A stretch of DNA of 42,158 bases from Candidatus Ornithospirochaeta avicola (GTDB lineage: Bacteria; Spirochaetota; Spirochaetia; Sphaerochaetales; Sphaerochaetaceae): contig DXHU01000022.1 in NCBI GenBank assembly GCA_019113245.1, forward strand, positions 1 to 42,158, in the 5' to 3' direction. Made by a program: the position numbers and the translations under genes. Position 1 is the first letter of the stretch. Each line of letters begins with the position of its first letter. Below are positions 1 to 8,809 of the stretch, one piece after another. Below the pieces are notes generated by a model. The model was not told the DNA's origin, did no database searches, and was given only the letters and a program-made list of their open reading frames with translations.

Positions 1-1
1 C

Positions 2-88
2 GGACCTTCAATAAATACACAGATTACGGTCGTATCCCTTGTTGCAAGCCTCACATCCTCAATCTTTGCCTTATTCTCGATTTTCTAG
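2..88 (+). CDS. C-terminal fragment of an unknown membrane protein (5' end outside window)
   Basis: Frame 2 is open from the window edge to a TAG at 86-88 and encodes 28 residues. The last ~20 are hydrophobic (VVSLVASL...IFALFSIF), like a terminal membrane helix. A hairpin with a T-run starts 8 bp after the stop, as expected for a gene end. Too little is present to name the protein. Confidence 0.45.
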   Translation, partial: GPSINTQITVVSLVASLTSSIFALFSIF

Positions 89-96
89 AAAAGCAG

Positions 97-130
97 ACCC
101 TTCTTGCCTGAATTATGGCGGAAGGGTTTT
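97..130 (+). terminator. Rho-independent terminator of the upstream gene
   Basis: ACCCTTC (97-103) pairs with GAAGGGT (121-127). GCC/GGC (106-108 / 117-119) extends the stem around a TGAATTAT loop, and TTTT follows. It lies 8 bp after the partial gene ending at 88. Confidence 0.6.
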
Positions 131-154
131 CATGAAAGATTAACTTTAAAAACT

Positions 155-215
155 GCCAACTTGACTAATTGAAAAATGCCAACTTGACTAATAAAAAACT
201 GCCAACTTGACTAAT
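155..215. repeat. Three 23-bp-period direct repeats upstream of the DUF4143 ATPase
   Basis: The 15-bp core GCCAACTTGACTAAT occurs identically at 155-169, 178-192 and 201-215, with an exact 23-bp period and A-rich 8-bp linkers. The linkers are far too short for CRISPR spacers. The array ends about 45 bp before the likely ATG of the downstream ATPase, so it lies in its leader or promoter. Confidence 0.85.
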
Positions 216-261
216 TGTATTGCAAACTATACTCTATGATTGGGGAATAACTATAGCGCAT

Positions 262-1542
262 ATGCAGAATTTAGAATACAAACCAAGAATTGCAGATGAA
301 ATTCTGGCTCGAGAACTGGAAGGCATGGGAGCTGTTCTGATAAAAGGACCAAAATGGTGTGGAAAAACAACTACTGCTGAACAAATTGCTAAAAGCATAA
401 TCTATATTGATGAGCCTCAAAATGTTGATTTGAATATAAGAGCATCAGAAATCAATCCATCACAGTTGCTTGAAGGCAATACGCCTCGACTCATCGATGA
501 ATGGCAGATAGCACCAAAACTATGGGATGCAGTGCGTTTCACTCTGGATCGGAGGAAGCTTGATGGACAATTCATACTAACAGGATCAGCAGTGCCTCCT
601 GAAGCAAAAGAGGTAAAACATTCCGGAACAGGACGAATTTCACAGATTATTATGCGGCCAATGTCTCTGTGGGAATCCGGAGATTCTAACGGAAGTGTCA
701 GCCTCAATGACTTATTTAACGGGAAGTCCGATATAAAAGGAATTAACAGCAGCAATATTGACGATATAGCTTATTTTATCTGCCGTGGGGGATGGCCGCG
801 TGCAACATTGCAACGCAAGGAAATATCTTTAAGAAGGGCCTTTGATTACTATGATGCCATAGTCAACGTGGACATCCATCGCGTTGATGGTGCTCAAAGA
901 AGCACAGAGAGGACAAAACATCTTATGAAATCCTATGCACGCATGCAGGGAACTCAGGTTCCTCTCACAACAATACGAGATGACATGAGACCAAATGACA
1001 GCCCTTCTCTGGATGAGCGCACCGTATATTCATACGTGGAAGCACTGAAAAAACTATTTGTCATAGAAGACATGCCGGCATGGAATCCGAATCTGCGCTC
1101 AAAAACAGCAATACGCACCAGCGATACAAGATATTTTGTTGACCCTTCAGTCGCAACAGCCGCATTGGGCATTGGACCTGAAGCTCTCATAAAAGACTTG
1201 AATACTATGGGACTGATGTTTGAAACAATGTGTATTCGAGACCTTCGTGTCTATGCTGATTCTTTGGATGGTTTCATCTCTCATTATCGTGATAAATCAG
1301 GCCTAGAATGTGATGCTGTTCTCCATCGAAGAGATGGTTCATACGGCCTGATAGAAATCAAACTCGGAGGAGAAAGCCTCGTTCAGGAGGGAGTTAAAAA
1401 TCTCCAGCGCCTTGCAGCAAAAATTGATACAGAGAAAATGGCAAAACCGTCTTTTCTCATGGTCCTCACAGGAACTGGAGGCTATGCAATAAGAAGGCAT
1501 GACGGAGTTTTTGAGGTGCCTGTGTGCTGTCTGAAAAACTGA
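262..1542 (+). CDS. AAA-type ATPase with C-terminal DUF4143 domain
   Basis: 426 residues. The N-terminal AAA_14-like ATPase has a Walker A loop GPKWCGKT (about 29-36), a Walker B-like RLIDEWQ (76-82) and a sensor-like ILTGSA (about 105-110). The C-terminal DUF4143 part carries E-C-D...EIK residues (ECDAVLHRR..., LIEIKLGG) that resemble a PD-(D/E)XK nuclease-like core. Biological roles in this family are poorly defined. The open frame extends upstream to a TTG at 220, but the ATG at 262 gives the family-typical start (MQNLEYKPRIADEIL); neither has a strong ribosome site. The gene stands alone, preceded by three 23-bp repeats and converging on the regulator ending at 1554. Members often occur as many scattered copies per genome, which fits acquisition by transfer. 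Confidence 0.85.
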   Translation: MQNLEYKPRIADEILARELEGMGAVLIKGPKWCGKTTTAEQIAKSIIYIDEPQNVDLNIRASEINPSQLLEGNTPRLIDEWQIAPKLWDAVRFTLDRRKLDGQFILTGSAVPPEAKEVKHSGTGRISQIIMRPMSLWESGDSNGSVSLNDLFNGKSDIKGINSSNIDDIAYFICRGGWPRATLQRKEISLRRAFDYYDAIVNVDIHRVDGAQRSTERTKHLMKSYARMQGTQVPLTTIRDDMRPNDSPSLDERTVYSYVEALKKLFVIEDMPAWNPNLRSKTAIRTSDTRYFVDPSVATAALGIGPEALIKDLNTMGLMFETMCIRDLRVYADSLDGFISHYRDKSGLECDAVLHRRDGSYGLIEIKLGGESLVQEGVKNLQRLAAKIDTEKMAKPSFLMVLTGTGGYAIRRHDGVFEVPVCCLKN

Positions 1543-1553
1543 TAATATTTCTC

Positions 1554-2867
1554 TCAGTCCTTAATTGAGTATTCCTCTATCTTGTTTATCAGGCTTCGGC
1601 GTGAAATTCCGAGTTCCTCACTTGCTCTGGTGCGGTTTCCTGAGTTTCTCTTGAGTGCAAGGATTATTGCCTCCCTTTCAATTTCTTTCATGGTCCGCGC
1701 CTTTCCTTCCTCCCTCTCAGCTTTTTTCTCCTTGATTTCAATATCCTCTTTCTTTATATATTCGCCTTCAGTGTATATGAAAGCACGCTCTATTATGTTC
1801 TCCATTTCTCGGATATTCCCTGGAAACGAATAGCCTTTAAGGCGTTCAAGTGCACCGTCCTCAAGGCCCTTGATTTTGCGCGCCATACTCTTATTCAGTT
1901 TAGATATTATATATGCAGCAAGAAGGGCTATATCATCCTTTCTCTCCCTCAAAGGGGGAACATTTATCCTGATTACATTGAGGCGGTAATATAAATCCTC
2001 ACGGAATGCACCTGTTTTGACAAGATTCTCAAGATTCTTGTTGGTTGCAGCTATTATACGTGCAGAAATATCGATTTCCTCAGTAGATCCGAGCCTCTGT
2101 ATCTTCCTTTCCTGAAGCACGCGCAGTATCTTAACCTGCAAGGAAAGAGGCATGTCGCCCATCTCATCAAGAAACAGCGTTCCTCCGTTTGCAACTTCAA
2201 ACAGCCCTGTCTTTCTTGCCTGTGCGCCTGTAAATGCACCTTTTTCATATCCGAAAAGCTCGCTTTCAAGCAAGCTCTCATTGACTCCTCCTATGTTTAT
2301 TGCAACAAACGGGCCGCCGGATACTCTGCTGTGTTTATGAATCTCCCTTGCAATTACTTCCTTTCCAGTACCGCTTTCTCCGGTGATCAGGACAGTTGAG
2401 TCAGCAGGTGCTGTTCTAATTATCAGGCTCTTTATCCTCGTCATCGCCTCAGAGTCCCCGATTAATGAGAAATCCTTCTTTTCAAGGTTTATTATCCTCT
2501 TGAGATTCATGTTTTCATAAAGAGTGTTTATTTTTATGACGAGCTCTTCTGGATTAAAAGGCTTCACAATGAAGTCATTTGCCCCTTCTTTCAATGCACT
2601 GACTGCATCATTTATCTCCCCGTGGGCGCTTATCATGATAAACGGGATGTCAATGCCCTCTTCTCTTGTATGCTTTAAAAGCTCAAGGCCGTCCATCTGA
2701 GGCATCCTCAGATCGCTTATGACAGCATCAAAACTCATGCTCTTGAGCATCAGGAGGGCCTCTTTTCCGTTTTCTGCTGTCTCAAGGTCTATGTTCTTTA
2801 TTCTGAAATACTTTTTAAGCGAGCTTCTGATGCTCTCTTCATCATCAGCAAGAAGGACTTTTATCAT
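1554..2867 (-). CDS. NtrC-family sigma-54-dependent response regulator
   Basis: 437 residues. Receiver domain 1-115 has acidic D8/D9, phospho-acceptor D52 and K102. The sigma-54 AAA+ domain has Walker A GESGTGKE (163-170) and a complete GAFTGA loop (210-215), the element that contacts sigma-54. The last ~45 residues form a Fis-type helix-turn-helix (NRTRASEELGISRRSLINKI). Its start codon overlaps the kinase stop by 4 bp (ATGA, 2864-2867), so the two are cotranscribed as a pair. It ends the run TolC, adaptor, ATPase, permease, kinase, regulator, implying that it controls or responds to this efflux system. I saw no clear sigma-54 promoter in the 87 bp upstream of the TolC gene. The intact GAFTGA indicates a genuine sigma-54 activator. 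Confidence 0.93.
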   Translation of the reverse strand: MIKVLLADDEESIRSSLKKYFRIKNIDLETAENGKEALLMLKSMSFDAVISDLRMPQMDGLELLKHTREEGIDIPFIMISAHGEINDAVSALKEGANDFIVKPFNPEELVIKINTLYENMNLKRIINLEKKDFSLIGDSEAMTRIKSLIIRTAPADSTVLITGESGTGKEVIAREIHKHSRVSGGPFVAINIGGVNESLLESELFGYEKGAFTGAQARKTGLFEVANGGTLFLDEMGDMPLSLQVKILRVLQERKIQRLGSTEEIDISARIIAATNKNLENLVKTGAFREDLYYRLNVIRINVPPLRERKDDIALLAAYIISKLNKSMARKIKGLEDGALERLKGYSFPGNIREMENIIERAFIYTEGEYIKKEDIEIKEKKAEREEGKARTMKEIEREAIILALKRNSGNRTRASEELGISRRSLINKIEEYSIKD

Positions 2868-4129
2868 CTCATCTCCTTTTTAAGCGTGATTATAACCAGA
2901 GCACCGCCACCTTCTCTGTTTTTTATGCTTATTGAGCCACCTGCTGACTCTAAAAAGCGCTGTGAAATGGCTAGCCCTATTCCAGATCCATGAACCTTTG
3001 TAGTGAAGAATGGGTCATAGAGCTTTCTCTCATCTTCTTTCTTTATACCGCAGCCGCGGTCGCTTACAATTACCTTGTAGTATTTTCTTCCCTCACTCAG
3101 GCTTATTCTGATATCATAAATGCCGCTTTCCCGCGATGCCTCAACCGCGTTCTTGATCACGTTCTCAAATATGCTTCTCAGCCTGTCCCTGTCGAAAAGG
3201 ACATATGCATCATCTGAAACAGTGCTTTCAAATACTATCTCTTCCTTGAAAAGTGGAAGAAGAGCGGAGATAAAAGAGCAGAGCTCAAGCTCTTCAGTCT
3301 TTCCTTCCCCGCTGCGGAGGAAATCAGAGACCTTTTCAGTAAGCTCGACAAGGCGTGCTGTCTCCCTCTCTATTATTCCTAAATCCTCCATTGCATCTTC
3401 AGGAAGAGTGCACTTCAAAAGCGCAATCTGGATTGTGATTGCAGAAAGAGGATTCTTTATCTCATGATTAAGCGTGCGTGATGCTTCTCCAAGCCTTACA
3501 AGGCTCTCCTGACGGACAAGGAGCGCCTTGTATTTCCTGTTCTGGCGGAAGATTATAAGGGCAGTTATGTAAAGGGCTATTGTAAGGGCTATTGCCAGAA
3601 AAGATATAATTCTCTCCCTGTTGATTCTCTCGCGGTACTCTGTTGCATCAAAAGATAGAAAAAGAATCGAAGGCTTTCTCTCATTCAGCCGAGATGGAAG
3701 GATTAGAGAGGAAGATGTGTCAAACTCGACTCCCGCCGATATTATCCTTGTATACTCTATTCTGTTTTCTTCCTCGTTTATGCTTGTTATGTTCCTGCTT
3801 TCATTGAAAACAGAGAAAGGAAGACGGCTATATACGCTTCCGCGCGAGAAGAGGAGCTCTCCTGCCTGGGTATATACTCCAAGGCTGAGAACATTGTTTC
3901 TCTCCATGTTTGCAGAAAGAGTCACTCCCCCGCCGCTGAGAGAAAGGAAAATGTCATTGAACGCAATTTCCGCACTTGCTCTTGCCTCCAGCTCGGTCTG
4001 ACGGAATATGAGGTTTGAAAGAAGGAGAACAAGGGATAAAAGAACTAAGAATGCAAGAAAGAGGCCTGCCTGCAACAGGGCATGCCTCCTTTTTTCCTTG
4101 CTTTTAAGTCCTTCTTTCTTTTTTTTCAT
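2864..4129 (-). CDS. Membrane sensor histidine kinase, partner of the NtrC-type regulator
   Basis: 421 residues. A basic N-terminus is followed by membrane helix 1 (about 18-42), a periplasmic sensor region of ~130 residues, helix 2 (about 173-194), and the kinase core. The H-box TLNHEIKNPLSA places the phosphorylated His at 222. N-box NVIKNAVEA (323-331), G1 DRGCGI (357-362), F-box DPFFTTK (372-378) and G2 GSGIGLAI (381-388) are all intact. The HEIKNPLSA form is typical of kinases paired with NtrC-like regulators. There are 4-bp overlaps with both the efflux permease upstream and the regulator downstream. The sensor domain has no recognisable fold; a sensed stress or substrate of the pump is an inference from position. 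Confidence 0.93.
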   Translation of the reverse strand: MKKKKEGLKSKEKRRHALLQAGLFLAFLVLLSLVLLLSNLIFRQTELEARASAEIAFNDIFLSLSGGGVTLSANMERNNVLSLGVYTQAGELLFSRGSVYSRLPFSVFNESRNITSINEEENRIEYTRIISAGVEFDTSSSLILPSRLNERKPSILFLSFDATEYRERINRERIISFLAIALTIALYITALIIFRQNRKYKALLVRQESLVRLGEASRTLNHEIKNPLSAITIQIALLKCTLPEDAMEDLGIIERETARLVELTEKVSDFLRSGEGKTEELELCSFISALLPLFKEEIVFESTVSDDAYVLFDRDRLRSIFENVIKNAVEASRESGIYDIRISLSEGRKYYKVIVSDRGCGIKKEDERKLYDPFFTTKVHGSGIGLAISQRFLESAGGSISIKNREGGGALVIITLKKEMR

Positions 4130-5310
4130 TCTCTGCTCAGTGCTTCTATCGGATCAAGACCTGCTGCTTTCTTTGCAGGATACCATCCGAAGAAGATACC
4201 GACCAGCATGGAAAACACAAGGGCGAATATTACTGCACCCCAGCTGATATAAAGACTCCATGATGCATAGTCTGCAACAAGATATGACAGGCCAACTCCT
4301 ATAAGTATTCCGATTATACCACCAAAGAGCGTCAGAATGGTAGACTCGACAAGGAACTGCCCCTGTATTGTCTTCGGCCGTGCCCCGAGAGCTTTCCTTA
4401 TTCCTATTTCCTTTGTTCTCTCGACAACGGAAACAAGCATTATGTTCATAATCCCTATTCCGCCTACAATAAGCGAGATGCCGGCTATGCAGGATAAGAA
4501 CAGCGTGAGCGATGCCATGATCTCATTCGACATTTCAACGATGCTTGCAGGAGAATAAAGCATGTAGTTATCTCCGCTACCCATCACGCTCTGAAGGTAT
4601 TCATCAATTGCATCGCTTACAGTAATTGCGTCCGTTGTATCATCAACAGTAACTACATACTGGCTCGGCATTCTTATCGGGCGCAGCCTCTGGTCGTATG
4701 TGTTGTAAGGAATGAACACATTGTAATCATAGCTGTTTCCAAGCGTGTCATCCTTGCTCTCAAGAACTCCGATAACAAGATATCTCTTGCTCTGTGCGCG
4801 GAAGATTGAGATATACTTTCCTACAGCGGATTCTGCAGGAAAGAGATCATCAGCAAGCTCCTCTCCAATCACACAGACCTGACGGCGGTTTATATTGTCC
4901 ATCGCCGTGAAGAACTCTCCGTCCTTGAGTGAAAGCGAGTTTGCCTCAAAATATGTCGAGTATGCTCCAATCACGCTTGCCTGCTCTATGTTCTGTCCGT
5001 TTCGGATATTGTATGAGCTTGTGGCAATTGGAAGAACCTCATCAATTCCCTCGACATTCTTTTTCAGCGTTGTAGGAAAATTCTCATCAAAGATCTTTGT
5101 CTCATAAGCTGATCCCATCGGCATTATGGTCACCATGTTTATGCCGCTTATCTCAAGAGACTCATTTATATTCCCCCTCACAGACTGGCCAAGGTTCATT
5201 ACAGCGACAACGGATGCTACTCCGATTATTATTCCCAAGAGGCTGAGCGCGGTTCTCATCTTGTTATGGAACATGCTTGCAAGGGCAAGTTTAATATTCT
5301 CTAAAAACAT
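4126..5310 (-). CDS. MacB-like ABC transporter permease (FtsX family)
   Basis: 394 residues. One N-terminal helix (about 20-40, LSLLGIIIGVASVVAVM) is followed by a ~230-residue periplasmic MacB-type domain and three C-terminal helices. The conserved cytoplasmic segment ERTKEIGIRKALGARPKTI and the ending FGWYPAKKAAGLDPIEAL are diagnostic of MacB/FtsX permeases. Unlike E. coli MacB, the ATPase is a separate protein, encoded just upstream with a 20-bp overlap (5291-5310). MacB-type permeases do not transport through the membrane: they couple ATP hydrolysis to extrusion of periplasmic substrate through adaptor and TolC. Substrate unknown. Confidence 0.92.
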   Translation of the reverse strand: MFLENIKLALASMFHNKMRTALSLLGIIIGVASVVAVMNLGQSVRGNINESLEISGINMVTIMPMGSAYETKIFDENFPTTLKKNVEGIDEVLPIATSSYNIRNGQNIEQASVIGAYSTYFEANSLSLKDGEFFTAMDNINRRQVCVIGEELADDLFPAESAVGKYISIFRAQSKRYLVIGVLESKDDTLGNSYDYNVFIPYNTYDQRLRPIRMPSQYVVTVDDTTDAITVSDAIDEYLQSVMGSGDNYMLYSPASIVEMSNEIMASLTLFLSCIAGISLIVGGIGIMNIMLVSVVERTKEIGIRKALGARPKTIQGQFLVESTILTLFGGIIGILIGVGLSYLVADYASWSLYISWGAVIFALVFSMLVGIFFGWYPAKKAAGLDPIEALSRE

Positions 5311-5989
5311 CGTGATCTGCTATCCTCCCGTCATGGATGTATACCTGCTCGCGGCATTTGTTTCCAAGTGCCTTATCATGTGTTACGAAAACAATGGTGC
5401 GTCCCTCTTCATTCAGCTCCTGGAAGAGCGCCATTATCTGCTCTCCTGTGCGGCTGTCAAGGGCTCCTGTGGGCTCATCTGCAAGCAATATCGCAGGATT
5501 GTTCACAAGTGCACGCGCAATCGCAACCCTCTGCTTCTGCCCTCCGGAAAGCTCAGTGGGAAGATGCTTCATCCTGTCTTTGAGCCCTACTTTCTCCAAA
5601 AGGAAGCTTGCCCTTTCCTTTCTCTCCTTCAGCCCGATTCCTCCGACATAAAGGAGGGGAGTTATTACATTCTCAAGCGCATTGAGCTTGGGAAGGAGAT
5701 TGAACTGCTGGAAGACAAAGCCTACTTTTCTATTTCTCAAGTCAGCCAGTTCTGCTTCATCCATTGCAGAGGTTATTTCCCCATCAATTGAAAGCAGCCC
5801 GCTTGTTGGAGTATCCAGACAGCCTATCATGTTCATCAGCGTGCTCTTTCCGCTTCCTGAGGGTCCCATTATCGCAGTGAAAGACCCGCGTTCTATATTC
5901 AGATTTATCCCGTCCAGCGCTTTTACAACATCATCTCCCACAAGATAGTAGCGCCTCAAGTCAGAAATCTGGATTACATAATCATTCAT
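5291..5989 (-). CDS. ABC transporter ATP-binding protein, MacB/LolD type
   Basis: 232 residues, full length for the class. Walker A GPSGSGKST (42-50), Q-loop FVFQQFN (91-97), signature LSGGQKQR (147-154), Walker B ILLADEP (167-173) and switch His in VTHD (about 204) are all present, so it should be catalytically competent. GxLDSRTG after Walker B is typical of the LolD/MacB subfamily. It starts 8 bp downstream of the adaptor stop and overlaps the permease gene by 20 bp, so ATPase and permease are translationally coupled halves of a split MacB. Confidence 0.94.
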   Translation of the reverse strand: MNDYVIQISDLRRYYLVGDDVVKALDGINLNIERGSFTAIMGPSGSGKSTLMNMIGCLDTPTSGLLSIDGEITSAMDEAELADLRNRKVGFVFQQFNLLPKLNALENVITPLLYVGGIGLKERKERASFLLEKVGLKDRMKHLPTELSGGQKQRVAIARALVNNPAILLADEPTGALDSRTGEQIMALFQELNEEGRTIVFVTHDKALGNKCREQVYIHDGRIADHDVFREY

Positions 5990-5997
5990 CAGTCACC

Positions 5998-7095
5998 TCA
6001 GAACATCATGTTCATCATGTTTCCGCTCTTTGATTCATAGGTCAGGACATCACCTTCCTTGATATCTCCTGAGATGATCTGGACAAGGTTCTCTCCAAGG
6101 TAGCGGACATTTACATTCACACTCTGGCTTGTTCCGTCCTCCATCTTCTTATTTACAGTGGAGACTCCGCCACGACCTGTTGTGACAGCAGCCTGAGCAC
6201 AGACAAGCATGCTCTCTTCTCCCTCTGCATTGAGGTTGCCTTCAAATGAATAGCCAGGGATTACGCCCTCTGGAGGATTGTCAATCGTCAGCTCGACATC
6301 TACAACTCCGATTCCAGAGTTTGAGTAACGGCCGAGCATAGGAACATATGATACATAAGCAGGAACAGTTACTCCCGGCAGGCTGTCGAATGTGAGGCTA
6401 GCCTGCATGCCCTCGCTCACATACTGCATGTCAATCTCGTCAATCTCGATTGTAGCCTTAAGCGATGAGTTGTCGATTACTGTTATAACCGCACCTGCTC
6501 CTGCCTCATAATAGTCCCCGCTTGCAATATCTACTTTTGTCACAATGCCGTCAAAGTTGGCATATATGTTTGTGTAATCAAGATTTCTCTCAGCTGCAGT
6601 CTTCTGAAGCTCAAGGAGCTCGACTTCCTTCAAAGATCCTGTGAGCTTTGCACTCTCAAGCTGATTCTCGATGTTCTTCAGGCTTGCCATCTGGCTTGTG
6701 TTGTCAACGCTTGCAAGAAGGTCACCCTCCTTCACTATATCTCCCTCTTCCACATACACTGCAGTTACAGGCCCGGATGTTCTGAATCCGGCCTCCTGGA
6801 TTTCTTTTGGCTCCACATAACCTGAGACGTCAACTGTCACCTGATAGCTTGTGCGGTATACCTGGGTCTCCCTTGCAACAGTGCGGCTCATCGCAGCTGC
6901 CTGTGCGGCCCTATCACTCTGGTACTGTGAATACATGATATAAAGGGTAAGGAGGATCACGATGACTACTACCCATGTGATTATCCTCTTTATTCTTCTC
7001 TTTCTCTTTCTGCTGGCATATGCTGCCCTCAGCTTCTCTTCCTGTATCTTCGAGATATTAAGTTCTTCTTCTTTTTTAAGATCCTTATTTTCCAT
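5998..7095 (-). CDS. Periplasmic adaptor (membrane fusion) protein, MacA/HlyD type
   Basis: 365 residues. A strongly basic cytoplasmic N-terminus (KRKRRIKR, about 30-37) precedes a single membrane anchor (about 38-56). Lipoyl/barrel-sandwich halves flank a short coiled coil (about 120-170): AVYVEEGDIVKEGDLLASVD first and NFDGIVTKVDIASGDYYEAG second. Beta-barrel and membrane-proximal domains follow. The protein links the inner-membrane MacB-type pump to the TolC channel encoded 16 bp upstream. The short hairpin is nearer to MacA than to long-hairpin adaptors. Confidence 0.92.
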   Translation of the reverse strand: MENKDLKKEEELNISKIQEEKLRAAYASRKRKRRIKRIITWVVVIVILLTLYIMYSQYQSDRAAQAAAMSRTVARETQVYRTSYQVTVDVSGYVEPKEIQEAGFRTSGPVTAVYVEEGDIVKEGDLLASVDNTSQMASLKNIENQLESAKLTGSLKEVELLELQKTAAERNLDYTNIYANFDGIVTKVDIASGDYYEAGAGAVITVIDNSSLKATIEIDEIDMQYVSEGMQASLTFDSLPGVTVPAYVSYVPMLGRYSNSGIGVVDVELTIDNPPEGVIPGYSFEGNLNAEGEESMLVCAQAAVTTGRGGVSTVNKKMEDGTSQSVNVNVRYLGENLVQIISGDIKEGDVLTYESKSGNMMNMMF

Positions 7096-7111
7096 AATTC
7101 AAAACTTCTCC

Positions 7112-8554
7112 TTAAAGTGAATAAATGAGGATATCATATTCAAGCTCGAGACCTTCAAGCTTCTTAATCTCTACATCTGCTTCTGCATTCTCAAACGCAA
7201 GAGCGGCACTTTCAAGCTCGCTTTCGCTTGCAAGCCCCGCATCATAGCTTTCCTTTGTAAGCTCATAGCTCTGCCTCTGGTATTCAAGCTCCTCTTTCAA
7301 AAGAGCATAATCGAGGTTGAAGGCATTGATTTTCTGGGCAAGGCTCATTCCTTCTATTGTGTAGTTTGTAAGCGAGTCAATATAATCATTTGATGCCTTT
7401 ATGGCATTATTCGCATTGGTTTTTTCTGTGATGTCTGAAGTGGATGAACTGCTCCAGCTTCCTGAAATTGTAAGCTGAGGAGTATAGGAAAAGTCCTTTG
7501 TAGAAGTAAGAGACACATCTGCTCCGATGCTCCAGTTGTCGCCTTTGTATGATACTCCGGCACTTCCTGTGACAGTATTCTGAACCGGGGCTACACCTTT
7601 AGCATTTGCCTTTGCCTTGCTGTTTTTATAGCTCGCACCAAGGGAGCCGGAAACACTTAGTGTGCTTGTATCGCTACTTTCAGCTTCAAGGCGTGCTAGC
7701 TCAGATTCAATGTAGCTCAGCCTTACATCAGTGTTGCCGCTTTCAAGGCTCACAAGCTCCAGATTCGGTTCCGGAATGTTCTCAAGGCCATTCCACTCTA
7801 GCCCTGTTGCTGTATAAAACTGCTCCTTTGCATTTTCATACTGCTCATAGAGGGACGAAAGAGAATTCTCTGTTTTCTTTTTCTCCAGCTCAGCCTTTCT
7901 CCAGTTGACGCTGCCCTCGCTGTATGTTCCAAGGGCTTTTATATCCTCCATGCTCTTCTTTGCAATCTCAAGCGCATTCTCACTTGTCCTGATGCTCTTT
8001 TCTGTAGAAAGGATGCTCTGCATCTGGGAAATTATGCTCTTCTCAAAGGACAGGAGCGCATTTTTATATGTCTGTTCAATAGTAAGTGTGTTCTGGCTGT
8101 CCTGAAGAGTCTTCTTATATTTTCCCTCTGATGAAGAGAGATCGAATGTATGAGATGCACTCACACTCGGCCAAATTGAAAATGCTCCGTCATATCCTGC
8201 GCTCAACGGGGATGATACTGTGACTGTTGTGGCATTGGTCATCCTTTCACCTGATTTTACGCTTGATGAGGAGGGAATCACGATGGATGCACTGAGTTCA
8301 GATACTTCCATGCTTCCGTTTTCCATGTTGTCAAAGCTGGTGTTGATTGGAGTTGCTTTTGCACTTACGCTGTAGCTTACATCCTCAGATCTTGAAGCTT
8401 CCTCATTTTTGAGCAGGCTGTTCTGATATGCTATCTCAGCATTCTCCAGCGTCCTGCTGCTATCTTTTGCCTTTGCTATAATCTCTGAATAGTCAGCTGC
8501 AAAAAGAGAAAACGGCAGGATTGCAATCAATAGAAGAATAATTATCTTTCTCAT
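7112..8554 (-). CDS. TolC-like outer membrane efflux channel
   Basis: 480 residues with signal peptide 1-19 (MRKIIILLLIAILPFSLFA). Two long alpha-helical stretches rich in Glu, Ala, Leu and Ser, each interrupted by a beta-strand-like Ser/Thr-rich segment (about 55-130 and 300-360), give the duplicated TolC architecture. The C-terminal YDAGLASESELESAALAFENAEADV is the typical TolC helix. SD AGGAAA is placed 7 nt before the ATG. It is the first gene of the six-gene minus-strand run, so it should provide the outer-membrane exit duct for the MacAB-like pump. It has low direct sequence similarity to E. coli TolC; the call rests on architecture and neighbours. Confidence 0.88.
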   Translation of the reverse strand: MRKIIILLLIAILPFSLFAADYSEIIAKAKDSSRTLENAEIAYQNSLLKNEEASRSEDVSYSVSAKATPINTSFDNMENGSMEVSELSASIVIPSSSSVKSGERMTNATTVTVSSPLSAGYDGAFSIWPSVSASHTFDLSSSEGKYKKTLQDSQNTLTIEQTYKNALLSFEKSIISQMQSILSTEKSIRTSENALEIAKKSMEDIKALGTYSEGSVNWRKAELEKKKTENSLSSLYEQYENAKEQFYTATGLEWNGLENIPEPNLELVSLESGNTDVRLSYIESELARLEAESSDTSTLSVSGSLGASYKNSKAKANAKGVAPVQNTVTGSAGVSYKGDNWSIGADVSLTSTKDFSYTPQLTISGSWSSSSTSDITEKTNANNAIKASNDYIDSLTNYTIEGMSLAQKINAFNLDYALLKEELEYQRQSYELTKESYDAGLASESELESAALAFENAEADVEIKKLEGLELEYDILIYSL

Positions 8555-8641
8555 AGTTTTTTTCCTGAATAAAATTTATAAGATAAAAAAGGACATGAAA
8601 AGAAGAAAGAGGGAGAGAAGTCACCATTTTCTGTGTTGATT

Positions 8642-8809
8642 TCATGAAGACTCTTCTTTCTTCTTTCTTCTTTTCACGGCCTCAGTCAGTATCCATTCAA
8701 TCTGTCCGTTCAGTGAGCGGAAGTCATCTTCCGCCCACTTCATCAGATCGTCATAGAGATTCTTTGAAAGCCTTAAGGGAACCTGCTTTCTTGTCTTCTC
8801 ATCAGCCAT
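8642..8809 (-). CDS. Small Arc-type ribbon-helix-helix DNA-binding protein
   Basis: 55 residues: one RHH unit with strand KQVPLRLS, helix [15 protein letters not shown], turn RSLNGQ and helix [14 protein letters not shown]. The LNGQIEW turn is typical of Arc/Mnt-like repressors, which dimerise through the strand and bind palindromic operators. The frame is open further upstream, but the ATG at 8809 overlapping the SPFH stop (TGATG) and GGGAG 9 nt before it mark the start. It is translationally coupled to the SPFH gene. A perfect inverted repeat over the -10 box of the SPFH promoter (9851-9869) is a plausible operator, which would make it an autorepressor. Such proteins are often labelled HicB-like antitoxins, but no toxin lies next to it. 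Confidence 0.85.
   Translation of the reverse strand: MADEKTRKQVPLRLSKNLYDDLMKWAEDDFRSLNGQIEWILTEAVKRRKKKEESS

Noticed and set aside
155-215. Possible CRISPR array
   Set aside because: Unit is 23 bp with only 8-nt A-rich linkers that are not variable spacers; no cas genes nearby.
5126-5791. 221-codon plus-strand open frame opposite the efflux ATPase and permease
   Set aside because: Antisense shadow of two well-recognised genes; no SD and no protein-like motif pattern.
8555-8641. Sigma-54 promoter for the efflux operon
   Set aside because: Minus strand has TGG with CCC about 10 nt later but no GC at the -12 position; insufficient match.
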